Shown here: one piece after another, positions 28,006 through 36,240 of the stretch
Layout of the letters: every line of letters begins with the position of its first letter
How positions within the stretch are numbered: position 1 is the stretch's first letter
From: Parachlamydiales bacterium
GTDB lineage: Bacteria > Chlamydiota > Chlamydiia > Chlamydiales > JABDDJ01
Direction: 5' to 3'
DNA: 64,000 nucleotides
NCBI GenBank assembly: GCA_041671045.1
Contig: JBAZCF010000003.1
Span: 186,001-250,000, forward strand
The notes under the pieces: model-generated
What the model was told of the DNA's origin: nothing
Databases searched by the model: none
The model's input: the letters and a program-made list of their open reading frames with translations, nothing else
Made by a program: the position numbers and the translations under genes

Positions 28006-28937
28006 ACGCTGTCCTATCCGCTAAAAATCTTAGAAAGATCTACCCCGGAACTCCTCCACTAGTTGCGGTTGAAGACGTGTCGTTCGACCTGAAAGAGGGC
28101 GAAATCCTCGGCCTCCTCGGCCCTAACGGCTCAGGAAAAACTACGACCATCCAAATGCTGCTGGGTACCCTGACGATGTCCTCAGGTTCTATCTCTTATT
28201 TTGGGAAAGAATTCCCTCTCCACCGCTCTGAAGTTCTAGAGAAAGTCTCCTTCGCCAGCACTTACACCAGCCTACCCTGGATGCTTACCGTTGAGGAAAA
28301 CCTTGAGGTTTTCGGCTACCTTTATGGACTCGACAGCAAAGCAAGTAAGATCAGCTATGATCCTCTACTAGAACGCTTCGGCATCGCGGATAAAACAAAA
28401 ACTCGCGTTGCTGCACTCTCCGCCGGACAAGTTACCCGGCTGATGATTGTCAAAGCCTTCTTCATGAATCCACGCGTCGTCCTACTCGATGAACCAACAG
28501 CGTCGCTTGATCCTGATATCGCTCAAGACATTTGCTCCTTCCTCCTCGAACAAAGAAGCCAAAAAGGAACTTCCATCCTCTTCACATCACACAAAATGCA
28601 AGAGGTCATGGAAGTATGCGACCGCGCCATCTTCCTTAAATTAGGAAATATCATCGCTGACGATGTCCCCGAAAAACTCGCTAAAAGCGTTTCTACCTAC
28701 CACCTCAGCCTTATCATCGTAGACGGTCTTAAACGCACTATCGCAATCGCTGAAAATAACCAACACATGTACTCCGTCGATCATCGCTCTATCGAAGTTA
28801 TGCTGGACGAAGAAAAAATCCCTCCCTTCCTCCATTCTCTCAGTGAGGCAAAAGTCGTCTACTCCAGCATAAAAATCGAAGAACCTTCCCTAGAAGACTT
28901 CTTCCTAAAAATAGCAAAGAAAAGCCATGAACCTTAG
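28002..28937 (+). CDS. ABC transporter ATP-binding protein
   Basis: The 311-aa ATPase subunit of an ABC-2 type exporter. Walker A is GPNGSGKTT (about residue 40), the signature is LSAGQ (about 140) and Walker B is VVLLDEPTASLDP (about 160). About 90 extra C-terminal residues form the regulatory part seen in drug/polysaccharide-export ATPases. It overlaps the permease gene by 11 nt and the ankyrin gene by 4 nt. Codon use here is richer in C at third positions than in neighbouring regions. Substrate unknown. Confidence 0.95.
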   Translation: MNAVLSAKNLRKIYPGTPPLVAVEDVSFDLKEGEILGLLGPNGSGKTTTIQMLLGTLTMSSGSISYFGKEFPLHRSEVLEKVSFASTYTSLPWMLTVEENLEVFGYLYGLDSKASKISYDPLLERFGIADKTKTRVAALSAGQVTRLMIVKAFFMNPRVVLLDEPTASLDPDIAQDICSFLLEQRSQKGTSILFTSHKMQEVMEVCDRAIFLKLGNIIADDVPEKLAKSVSTYHLSLIIVDGLKRTIAIAENNQHMYSVDHRSIEVMLDEEKIPPFLHSLSEAKVVYSSIKIEEPSLEDFFLKIAKKSHEP

Positions 28938-29709
28938 ACGCATCAAAGGCGTATTCCTACGCTATTACTACAACGCCATCAAAGGACCTCATCAGATTTC
29001 AGACATGCTATATTGGCCCTTCGTCGATATCCTCCTCTGGGGCTTGACTTCTCTATGGATACAAAAACAAAACAGCGTACCAGGCCTCCCGCTCGTCCTC
29101 ATGACCGGCCTCATCTTCTGGCAAATAGCCTGGCGCGGATCCATAGATATATCTTTCAACCTCCTCCAAGAATTCTGGCACCGCAACCTCGTAAATTTTT
29201 TCTCCACACCCTTAAAAATATCCGAATGGATCTGCGGCGTCCTCCTCCTCAGCCTATGTAAACTAGCTATAACCATCTCCTTCGGATCTCTAATCGTCTA
29301 CATCCTCTACTCACTCAACGTATTCACCGTCGGTTGGGCCTTCATTCCCTTCGCCATCCTTCTCTTCATCTTCGGCTGGTCCCTCGGCTTCGTCGCTTCC
29401 GGTATCATCATCTATAAAGGTCACCAAGTTGAAATGTTCGCCTGGATGATTGCATTCGTCTTCGCACCCTTCAGCGGCGTATTCTACCCCGTAGCAACCC
29501 TACCCCTCTGGGCTCAAAAAATTTCCTGGGCTCTACCCACAACATACGTATTCGAAGGCATGCGCGAAATCCTCAATAACCAACCCTTCCCCACCTACTA
29601 CGCCCTCACCAGCCTAGCTCTCAGCCTCCTCTACCTAGCCCTCGCCGTCTACTTCTTCTACTACATGTTCAAAAAAAGCCTCAACAAAGGCCTCGCCCGC
29701 CTAGAATAA
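28927..29709 (+). CDS. ABC-2 type transporter permease
   Basis: The 260-aa membrane subunit pairing with the ATPase encoded just upstream. Six membrane segments are visible. The ABC-2 signature appears in the fifth segment region as FAPFSGVFYPVATLPLWAQKISWALPTTYVFEGMR (shown here only as positions about 175-210 of the protein), the pattern shared by NodJ-like exporters. A repeat element follows directly after its stop. The exported compound cannot be told. Confidence 0.92.
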   Translation: MNLRRIKGVFLRYYYNAIKGPHQISDMLYWPFVDILLWGLTSLWIQKQNSVPGLPLVLMTGLIFWQIAWRGSIDISFNLLQEFWHRNLVNFFSTPLKISEWICGVLLLSLCKLAITISFGSLIVYILYSLNVFTVGWAFIPFAILLFIFGWSLGFVASGIIIYKGHQVEMFAWMIAFVFAPFSGVFYPVATLPLWAQKISWALPTTYVFEGMREILNNQPFPTYYALTSLALSLLYLALAVYFFYYMFKKSLNKGLARLE

Positions 29710-29710
29710 C

Positions 29711-29749
29711 CCCAGGCAGGACAGGGTTTCACCCCTGCACCCACCAAAG
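29711..29749. repeat. Short interspersed hairpin repeat, copy 1
   Basis: Begins two bases after the permease stop. The 17 bases at 29733-29749 are, on the minus strand, identical to 33666-33682 next to atpC. Both copies contain CAGGG...CCCTG arms able to fold back. It may serve as a terminator for the ABC operon. Confidence 0.6.
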
Positions 29750-29796
29750 AATAGAAACTATAAGCAAACGAAAAAAGAACAAAAAGAAAGCTATAG

Positions 29797-29950
29797 ATGG
29801 GTAGAAGGAATTCAAAAGCAAGCGATCTATCCAAAAAGCTAGAGAATACCAAAGTAGTTTATGTCGCAGACAGAGAATCAGATACATTTCACTGTCTATA
29901 TGAAGCGAGAAAGCAAGAAACACACTGTGATGTAGTTATAAGATCAACTA
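29797..29950 (+). pseudogene. IS4-family transposase remnant
   Basis: A 67-codon frame in which VVYVADRESDTFHCLYEA and the following DVVIRSTKTW match the DDE region of IS4/Tn5-type transposases (the catalytic Asp in ADRESD and the later VIR segment). Only about 50 codons are transposase-like. After about 29950 the sequence reads instead as an AlaX fragment on the opposite strand. No inverted repeats or complete ends were found, so this is a dead scrap. Confidence 0.65.
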
Positions 29951-30141
29951 AAACTTGGCAAACTTTACCTTTCCAATTATCCGTAAAGAGCATTCCTTGA
30001 TCAGTTGATTGCCCGCCGCCTCTCGGATAGAAAATGAACTATCATCCATCTTTGTTGCTGGTCAATTTCTTTGGATATCTCAGTAATCACTGTCTCCATC
30101 TCTTTGAGGTATGCATCATTCAAATAATGTGGAGTTGTCAT
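29942..30141 (-). pseudogene. Frameshifted alanyl-tRNA editing protein (AlaX-like) fragment
   Basis: Reading from 30141, the frame gives MTTPHYLNDAYLKEME and runs to a stop at 30001. A shift of one base near 30025 restores FYPRGGGQSTDQG, the hallmark motif of AlaX/AlaRS editing domains, followed by MLFTDNW to about 29950. AlaX hydrolyses mischarged Ser/Gly-tRNA-Ala. The rest of the gene is gone, replaced by transposase sequence. It begins 8 nt after the threonine aldolase stop, so it was probably in the same operon. Confidence 0.72.
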
Positions 30142-30149
30142 AATGTCCT

Positions 30150-31199
30150 TTAGATTGATTTTTTGGCTATTTCAGAAAGAGCCAATTTTACACCCGTTAT
30201 ATCGTCTTCTGAAGTATTCCAAGAGGTAATAAATCGAACTTCATTCTTCTCTTGATCCCATGGATAACAAAAAATCTTTTCTTGGATGAATGGAATCCAT
30301 GCAGGGGGTGCAGTGAAAAAAAGTTGATTTGTCTCAACTGGATAACTCAAGGTGAGATGAGGGATTGCTTTGATTATGGAAGCGATTTCTTGTGCTTTTT
30401 GATTGGCTTGTGCTGCAAGAGTATGCCATAAATTATTCTTAAGGAATGGGATATACTGAGCAGAAAGGTAACGCATTTTTGATAGCAGTTGTAAGGTTTG
30501 CTTCTGCAGGTGGTCGCTTCCTTCGTGCAAAGCAGAATTAAAGATGAGAAGAGCTTCAGCCCCCATTAATCCATTTTTAGTTCCTCCGAGGGATAGAATA
30601 TCTAAATGAATTGAATTTACCATCTCATGCAAACCAATCTTTAAGCTGACTGCTGCATTATAAAGACGACTTCCGTCTATGTGGAGAAGCAAATTTTCTT
30701 CTTTACATAGTTTTGATAAGGATTTAAGTTCCTCGAGACTGTAAACTGTGCCTACTTCGGTAGGTTGAGTAATAGATAAGACGCGGGGAGAGGTAGAATG
30801 TTTCCCAAAAGCTCGTTCACTTCTTAACTTTTTCAATACGGCTTCGCAAGTCAATTTCCCTTTTTGATGCGGTACTGTCAAAAGCTTGCATCCTACAATA
30901 GACTCACAAGCGCCGGATTCTTGATATTGTATGTGAGCAATGTCCGTACAAATAATAGATTCGTATCTGCGGCAAGCGAGCTTGAGTGCAAAAATATTTG
31001 CCCCTGTGCCAGTAGGAACAATGAAGACCTTGCATTTACTCCTAAACTCTTCCTGAATTACCTTTTGTGCTTCTTCAGTCCATGGATCAGATCCATAAGA
31101 GGGCGCATAACCTTCATTGGCTTCGACCACTGCTTTTATAACTAATGGATGAGCTGGAGTCCAATTATCGCTAGCAAGACAAATTTTATTTTGAGACAT
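30150..31199 (-). CDS. ltaE: Low-specificity L-threonine aldolase
   Basis: A 349-aa PLP enzyme of the threonine aldolase (beta-eliminating lyase) family that cleaves threonine to glycine and acetaldehyde. Family marks are DNWTPAHPLVIKAV at the N-terminus, VPTGTGANIFALK, HIDGSRLYNAA with the PLP-contacting Asp, and the PLP lysine in LSLGGTKNGLMG. The length is normal. It ends next to an AlaX remnant. The related aromatic amino acid lyases are less likely given the TGTGAN and GTKN motifs. Confidence 0.9.
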   Translation of the reverse strand: MSQNKICLASDNWTPAHPLVIKAVVEANEGYAPSYGSDPWTEEAQKVIQEEFRSKCKVFIVPTGTGANIFALKLACRRYESIICTDIAHIQYQESGACESIVGCKLLTVPHQKGKLTCEAVLKKLRSERAFGKHSTSPRVLSITQPTEVGTVYSLEELKSLSKLCKEENLLLHIDGSRLYNAAVSLKIGLHEMVNSIHLDILSLGGTKNGLMGAEALLIFNSALHEGSDHLQKQTLQLLSKMRYLSAQYIPFLKNNLWHTLAAQANQKAQEIASIIKAIPHLTLSYPVETNQLFFTAPPAWIPFIQEKIFCYPWDQEKNEVRFITSWNTSEDDITGVKLALSEIAKKSI

Positions 31200-31294
31200 G
31201 AGTCGTTTCCATCTAAAAAATGACCTTGAATATAGCTTATAAAAGGCAAAGAATCAACGCCTAATTCACCTGGTAAACCTCGCCGTATTTTACT

Positions 31295-32138
31295 TTAGCA
31301 ACGACTGAGTGGGGAGATCATAAATGGCTTGGTGTTAGACCAAGGTCCGTAAATCATGAGATGTCCCTTGTCGTAAAGATAGGGCTCAGGGACTGCAGCA
31401 TCGGTGAATCGATCTGGTGAAAAGTAAAAGTAGATTTCCTCAATCGCCGCAGGAAGGTGGTCGAGAATTAAATCAAGCGAGGGCATTTTAGCCGCAACGA
31501 TATCTAGCAAATGGAAGGTTTTATCTTCTATTAGATAGGATATAAAGCCATTGATAGCAGGGCTGTAATAGAGAGACCAGTAGGTGGGGAAGGTAGTAAA
31601 AAGTGTGTTGAAAGAAGCAATAGCGCCGTTATCTTTGACCCATAAATGGTTGGATACAGGTTCCCGTTCTTGAAAGCATCGAAGAAAAAGAGCGTCATCA
31701 TTAGGAGAAATAACCGGCCTTAAAAATGCAGATCCTTTTGAGCGTTTGTAAGGGAGATGAAGCCGATATTCCTGGATGGAATGAAACGAGAGCCGTTCGT
31801 AAAATTTTGGAATTTCTGTAAAAAGAATAATGAAGTCGCATCGATCTTTCGCCCATATGAGCGCTTCTTGAATCAATTGCGATGCTAAGCCTTGCTCGCG
31901 ATGAGCAGACTGGGTACAGATTGCATGCAAAGCACCCATCTTATGCCACTGCCCTTCAACAAGTATAGGGCACTCGAAAAAAACCGAGTGGGAAACAACT
32001 TCACCATTTACCTCTTTAAGAAAGAGTCGGCTAGCTAGCTCCCCAGGGGAATCCGAGGGCTTTGCAACGTAACATATTGGCCTCAATGCCTGGAAAGCAC
32101 TCTTCAAGTAGCTTTAGATAGGGTTGTTTTTCAAGCAT
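31295..32138 (-). pseudogene. GNAT-family acetyltransferase, apparent frameshift near the N-terminus
   Basis: The main frame (31295-32107, TTG start) encodes a GNAT protein whose acetyl-CoA loop is visible in HREQGLASQLIQEAL. It lacks a convincing start: an in-frame stop precedes a TTG without ribosome binding site. In the other frame, an ATG at 32138 gives MLEKQPYLKLLEECFPGIEA, a plausible N-terminus that runs to a stop at 32031. A one-base shift around 32040-32080 would join them into a protein of about 280 aa. Either a recent mutation or a sequencing error. Confidence 0.6.
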
Positions 32139-32235
32139 ATGATAAAATTCCGCATCAGAGGACAGTTTTTTACAGGATTTTAATCAGATATTATCAGGAG
32201 AATGTAAAAAGAAAAAGAGAACATTATAACGTTAC

Positions 32236-32263
32236 CAATAGGGAAACAACTGTTTCCCTATTG
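32236..32263. terminator. Hairpin, possible terminator
   Basis: A perfect 12-bp stem (32236-32247 with 32252-32263) and a 4-base loop, directly after the minus-strand DUF1016 remnant. The better T-rich tail is on the plus strand, so orientation is uncertain. Confidence 0.55.
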
Positions 32264-32266
32264 AAG

Positions 32267-32497
32267 CTATTCTTCTTTTTTTAAGTCATCCTTGCCAAAT
32301 TCGGCCTCAAGATCTTCCACGGTTGGCAAGCTTTCTTTCAATTCTTTAGAAAGAGATTTGACAAGAGTGACCTCATAGCCAGCTACGCCGATAGGCTTAT
32401 TGAAATCCCTCAAAGCGTATTCAACAGTGAAATTCTGCTTTGTTTTACAGAAAATCATCCCTATTGGGGTCAGCTCAGAATTCGGATTATAAAGCAC
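32267..32497 (-). pseudogene. C-terminal fragment of a DUF1016/YhcG PDDEXK nuclease family protein
   Basis: The 76 codons match the C-terminal end of DUF1016 proteins: PIGMIFCKTKQNFTVEYALRD, NKPIGVAGYEVT and LPTVEDLEAE are typical. Full-length members are about 330-350 aa, so roughly the first three quarters are missing. The apparent start is a GTG inside a 44-bp repeat that occurs again at 44937, and homology stops at that repeat. This suggests the gene was cut there. Confidence 0.75.
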
Positions 32498-32504
32498 GTT
32501 AAGG
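32461..32504. repeat. 44-bp dispersed repeat, copy 1
   Basis: Matches 44937-44980 in the same orientation with two mismatches; the last 32 bases (32473-32504) are identical. It marks the 5' break of the DUF1016 remnant. Confidence 0.8.
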
Positions 32505-32516
32505 ATTTTTGGCTAA

Positions 32517-32639
32517 ATGTTTGAAAATACAAAGTTTTTCGGCTTTACATTGAAGCAGAAAAAGCAGCAACATGACGAAAACACTCCAAATTATATTGAA
32601 GATGATCTATTTGAAATTAAGCCAATGGCGAAAAAATAG
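32517..32639 (+). CDS. Small hypothetical ORF, 40 aa
   Basis: A 40-codon frame, rich in Lys, Gln and Asp with no hydrophobic segment, beginning immediately after an in-frame stop and without a clear ribosome binding site. No family is recognised. It fills the space between the DUF1016 remnant and the secreted protein at 32744 and may be another remnant. Confidence 0.25.
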   Translation: MFENTKFFGFTLKQKKQQHDENTPNYIEDDLFEIKPMAKK

Positions 32640-32743
32640 AATTTTCGATAGAATCGTCCTGATATAATGGAAGCCCTACTAAATCCATCCTTCCATTCAA
32701 AGGCTCATTTTGAGACGTTGCCTCTTAAAGTAAAAACGAGAGA

Positions 32744-33469
32744 ATGACAATGTTTTCTACAAGTAAATTCAAAAAAATTTGTACTTTAATTTGTTCGCTA
32801 CAATTCTTACTCGTATCGTATGCTCATGCGGAAGATAATTCTTTGCTAGTTTCATATGGGACAGTAAATCAAATCACAAATGATGAGCAGGCTGCAAATT
32901 ACAATCCTTTCCCCTGGCTTAAACCAGGCTTACTTAATAGTGCGCGTATTGAATTGAAATTCGGATCATATGGAGTACAAATATTAGCTCAAGATCAAGT
33001 TACAGGGGTCCGCTTATCCAGTCTTTATAGTGAACATGAGGGTGAGAAAATTGCTCGTACTATAGCCTTCACTCAATATGAAGCAAATATAAATGATAAG
33101 CTAGGGATGGCTCATAAAGAGATTCTGGCTGGTGGCTCCATTGGTTCGACTTTAAAAAAATACGAGTTTGACGTCAAGAAGGATCTCTTTTTTAAGGGGC
33201 TTGTGGAAGATATGCCGGATCGGTTGCAAAGCTTAATGCATACTCAAGAACGTGCTTTTGCCACAGTCATTTACAATCTAGTGGCTAAAGAGGGAAATAA
33301 TTATTACCCCTATTGCACTATAGTAGAGGTCTATTCCCCCGAATTTCTAACTTTGGTAGATGTTGATCAGATTTACCCTGAGCCTATACCGGGAAGTGTA
33401 AACCCACAAAATGCTTTTGATGCCATCGATATCATTGATCGCATGAAACAACTGATAATTCGTAGTTGA
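32744..33469 (+). CDS. Secreted hypothetical protein, 241 aa
   Basis: Residues 1-29 form a Sec signal peptide ending near SYAHA. The mature part is mixed alpha/beta without a recognised domain. An internal segment (about residues 70-110) alternates hydrophobic and polar residues in a beta-like way. It is predicted periplasmic or outer-membrane associated. Two ATG codons six bases apart could serve as the start; a GAGAG lies before the first. It is alone on its strand, followed by a gene-poor stretch. Confidence 0.7.
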   Translation: MTMFSTSKFKKICTLICSLQFLLVSYAHAEDNSLLVSYGTVNQITNDEQAANYNPFPWLKPGLLNSARIELKFGSYGVQILAQDQVTGVRLSSLYSEHEGEKIARTIAFTQYEANINDKLGMAHKEILAGGSIGSTLKKYEFDVKKDLFFKGLVEDMPDRLQSLMHTQERAFATVIYNLVAKEGNNYYPYCTIVEVYSPEFLTLVDVDQIYPEPIPGSVNPQNAFDAIDIIDRMKQLIIRS

Positions 33470-33742
33470 CTTACGATGTTTTTCAACAATGCAAAATTTT
33501 AACAACAATAAAGACTCTGTGTTGAATGCTCTAAAACAGTGGGTGCGAAGTCTGAAAGTTTTATGTGTCAAATTAGGGTATACCCTATCCTGATGATGCG
33601 ATGGTTGAGGGATGGGAATTATGTCAAAAATACTCAACTTATGTGTAATAAGATGGTCGCCAGACCTTTGGTGGGTGCAGGGCGAAGCCTTGCCAGGGGG
33701 AAACCCTGCTGGGTGCAGGGCGAAGCCTTGCACTGCGCGCTG
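33470..33742. other. Gene-poor stretch before the ATP synthase operon end
   Basis: No gene is supported. A 20-codon frame ending near 33648 (IPYPDDAMVEGWELCQ) looks protein-like and may be the tail of a lost gene. The last 75 bases are the hairpin repeat next to atpC. Confidence 0.35.
33666..33738. repeat. Short interspersed hairpin repeat, copy 2 (doubled)
   Basis: Two units of a GGGTGCAGGGCGAAGCCTTGC-type sequence (about 33673 and 33710) separated by AGGGGGAAACCCTG. The first 17 bases match the copy at 29733-29749 on the other strand. It lies directly beyond the atpC stop. Confidence 0.65.
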
Positions 33743-33970
33743 CTAGTTGACGAGGACGGTGCAGTTGTTGTTAGAGAATTCCAGAAAGCCGTTGGGGATA
33801 GGGATTTGGGTTTGGTTATCGATAGTGATGTTGCCATTTTTGAGTTGGGAGATGATGGGAGTGTGGTTAGGGAGGACTTCGAAGGAGCCTTCGGAGCCTG
33901 GGAATATGGCGTTGTGAACTTCGCCTTCGAAGAGAATTTCTTCGGGGGATAAGATAAGTAGCTTATACAT
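33743..33970 (-). CDS. atpC: ATP synthase epsilon subunit, short form without C-terminal domain
   Basis: The 75-aa protein covers only the N-terminal beta-sandwich of the F1 epsilon subunit (LLILSPEEILFEGEVHNAIFPGSEGSFEVLPNH region, about residues 4-38). It ends soon after FLEFSNNNCTVLVN, which corresponds to the end of that domain. The usual C-terminal helical hairpin, which inhibits ATP hydrolysis, is absent (typical length about 130 aa). It overlaps atpD by 8 nt. A hairpin repeat begins right after the stop, so a repeat insertion may have removed the second domain. Confidence 0.88.
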   Translation of the reverse strand: MYKLLILSPEEILFEGEVHNAIFPGSEGSFEVLPNHTPIISQLKNGNITIDNQTQIPIPNGFLEFSNNNCTVLVN

Positions 33971-35375
33971 TGGTATCGGCTTTTAATTTTTCGGCGTTGG
34001 CGAGGACTTCTTCTATTGAGCCGGTCATGTAGAAGGCTTGTTCTGGTAGGTGGTCAAGTTCTCCGTTGATGATCATTTTGAAGCCTTTGATGGTGTCGTG
34101 GAGTTTGACATATTTTCCGGGTTTACCGGTGAAGGTTTCGGCTACGAAGAAAGGCTGGGAGAGGAATTTTTGAATTTTGCGGGCTCTTCCGACGAGAAGT
34201 TTGTCGTCTTCCGCTAGTTCGTCGATACCTAAAATGGCGATGATATCTTGCAGGTCTTTGTAGCGTTGGAGGATTTTCTTTACGTTGCTGGCGAGGTTGT
34301 AGTGTTCGTCGCCGAGGACGGCGGGATCGAGGATGCGTGAAGAGGAGGCGAGGGGGTCGACGGCAGGGTAGATGCCTAGCTCTGCAATTTGTCGTGATAG
34401 GGCTGTCGAGGCGTCGAGGTGGGTGAAAAGGCTAGCGGGAGCGGGGTCTGTGTAGTCGTCCGCAGGGACGTAGATGGCTTGTACGGAAGTGATGGAGCCG
34501 GATTTTGTTGAGGTGATCCTTTCCTGCAGGGCGCCGACTTCAGTGTTAAGAGTAGGTTGATATCCTACTGCAGAGGGCATTCTACCTAGCAGAGCAGAAA
34601 CTTCGGAACCTGCTTGTACGAAGCGGAAGATGTTGTCGATGAATAGGAGGACATCTTGGCGTTGGGTATCGCGGAAGTGTTCGGCTATTGTCAAGCCTGT
34701 GAGGCCTACGCGCAGACGTGCACCGGGGGGTTCATTCATTTGTCCGAAAACAAGGCAGGTTTTAGAGAGGACGCCGGATTCTTTCATTTCGAGCCATAGG
34801 TCATTACCTTCGCGGGTTCTTTCGCCCACACCGCAGAAGACAGAGAATCCGCCATGTTCCTGCGCTATATTGCGAATTAGTTCCATGACGATAACAGATT
34901 TGCCTACGCCGGCGCCGCCAAAGAGGCCGACCTTTCCGCCTTTCGCATAAGGACAAAGAAGATCGATGACTTTGATTCCAGTTTCGAAGATAGCCATGGA
35001 TGTTTCTTGTTCTTCGAAGGGAGGGGGAGGATTATGGATGGAAGAGCGGGGAGCGTTAGCGGGGATAGGTTGCCCTTCATCAATAGGGTTGCCGAGAACA
35101 TTCAGGATACGTCCGAGAACATCTTTGCCGACTGGAACGGTGATTTGCTTACCTGTGTCTTTGGCAGGCATGCCACGGACTAGACCGTCGGTGGAGGAAA
35201 GGGCGATGCAGCGGACGACATTATCCCCTAAGTGCAGGGCGACTTCTGCGGTTAGGTGGATATTTCTTTCGTCGTTATCGATAGTGATGGCGTTTAAAAT
35301 ATTGGGTAGTTCGCCGTGTGGGAATTCTATATCGATGACGGGTCCGATGACTTGTTTAATTTTACCTTCTGACAT
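33963..35375 (-). CDS. atpD: ATP synthase F1 beta subunit
   Basis: The catalytic subunit of the F1 head. The P-loop is GLFGGAGVGKSV (about residue 160), followed by GVGERTREGNDLW with the catalytic Glu, FIDNIFRFVQAGSEVSALLGRMPS, and the ADDYTDPAP segment. The frame opens at 35402, but the ATG at 35375, preceded by GGAG and placing MSEGKIKQVIGPVIDIEF normally, is chosen (470 aa). It lies between atpG and atpC. Confidence 0.98.
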   Translation of the reverse strand: MSEGKIKQVIGPVIDIEFPHGELPNILNAITIDNDERNIHLTAEVALHLGDNVVRCIALSSTDGLVRGMPAKDTGKQITVPVGKDVLGRILNVLGNPIDEGQPIPANAPRSSIHNPPPPFEEQETSMAIFETGIKVIDLLCPYAKGGKVGLFGGAGVGKSVIVMELIRNIAQEHGGFSVFCGVGERTREGNDLWLEMKESGVLSKTCLVFGQMNEPPGARLRVGLTGLTIAEHFRDTQRQDVLLFIDNIFRFVQAGSEVSALLGRMPSAVGYQPTLNTEVGALQERITSTKSGSITSVQAIYVPADDYTDPAPASLFTHLDASTALSRQIAELGIYPAVDPLASSSRILDPAVLGDEHYNLASNVKKILQRYKDLQDIIAILGIDELAEDDKLLVGRARKIQKFLSQPFFVAETFTGKPGKYVKLHDTIKGFKMIINGELDHLPEQAFYMTGSIEEVLANAEKLKADTNV

Positions 35376-35382
35376 AACTCTT

Positions 35383-36240
35383 TTACTCCAATCCTTCTGC
35401 ACCAGCAGTAATTTCTAACATTTCTTTTGTGATGCCGGCCTGCCGGACTTTATTTCTTATGAGGGTTAACTTTTCAATCATTTCATCCGCATTTTTTGTA
35501 GCAGCTTTCATTGCTGTTACACGCGCTCCGAGTTCGGATACTTGAGCTTCGGAGAGGACTTTCATCAAGCGTGTGAAACAGTAGCGGGGGATGAGCACAG
35601 AATAAATCTCTTCCGCGCTAGGTTCAAAAATATAATCTATTGAAGGAGCGGTAGCGTCAATTTCTCCTTTAGATATTGGCAGAAAATTATCGATACGTAT
35701 TTGCCTTGAGAGGATATTTTTAAATATAGTGTAGACAATAGTTATTTCGTCCCATTCCCGCTTGAGAAATCCTTCAACGAGAAAAGAGCTAAGTTTTTCA
35801 ACTTCGGATGCATTCATCTTGTTGCTTAGATCTCGCATGGAGAATTTTATTTCCCAGGGCTGCTTTTTGAAATGTTCAATGGCTTTATTGCCCACTAAGA
35901 AGAGGACAGCTCCGGAGTATTCATCTTTGCGCAATAATTTCTCAGCAGCTTGGATCACATTGTTGTTATATGCACCACAGAGCCCTTTATCCGCAGTGAT
36001 GATCAGTACGCCTTTTTTTCGTTCAGTGCGTTCTTCGAATAAGGGATGGGAAACTTCGTTAGATGCTCTAGCGAGCTGTTGCAGCATTTGGTGCATTTTC
36101 TCAGCGTAAGGACGAAAAAGCTCCAACTTATTCAACGCTTTGCGCAGGCGTACGGCAGCAACCATCTCCATAGCTTTAGTGATATGCTGGATATTCGCTG
36201 CCGAGTGAAGTCGTTTTTTTATATCCCTTAATGTCGTCAT
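35383..36240 (-). CDS. atpG: ATP synthase F1 gamma subunit
   Basis: The central rotor stalk of F1. The 285-aa protein shows the N-terminal TLRDIKKRLHSAANIQHITKAMEMVAA coiled-coil helix and the C-terminal ELGARVTAMKAATKNADEMI helix with the near-terminal RNKVRQAGITKEMLEITAGAEGL. LIITADKGLCGAYN (about residue 75) is also typical. It overlaps the end of atpA by 4 nt. Confidence 0.97.
   Translation of the reverse strand: MTTLRDIKKRLHSAANIQHITKAMEMVAAVRLRKALNKLELFRPYAEKMHQMLQQLARASNEVSHPLFEERTERKKGVLIITADKGLCGAYNNNVIQAAEKLLRKDEYSGAVLFLVGNKAIEHFKKQPWEIKFSMRDLSNKMNASEVEKLSSFLVEGFLKREWDEITIVYTIFKNILSRQIRIDNFLPISKGEIDATAPSIDYIFEPSAEEIYSVLIPRYCFTRLMKVLSEAQVSELGARVTAMKAATKNADEMIEKLTLIRNKVRQAGITKEMLEITAGAEGLE

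Noticed and set aside
33347..33733. A 128-codon minus-strand frame
   Set aside because: It overlaps the 3' end of the secreted protein gene and the hairpin repeat, has no ribosome binding site and an implausible composition rich in His, Pro and Arg.
33539..33952. A 137-codon plus-strand frame opposite atpC
   Set aside because: It runs through the repeat and then antisense to atpC, and its composition mirrors the antisense strand. Only a 20-codon tail in another frame looked protein-like.
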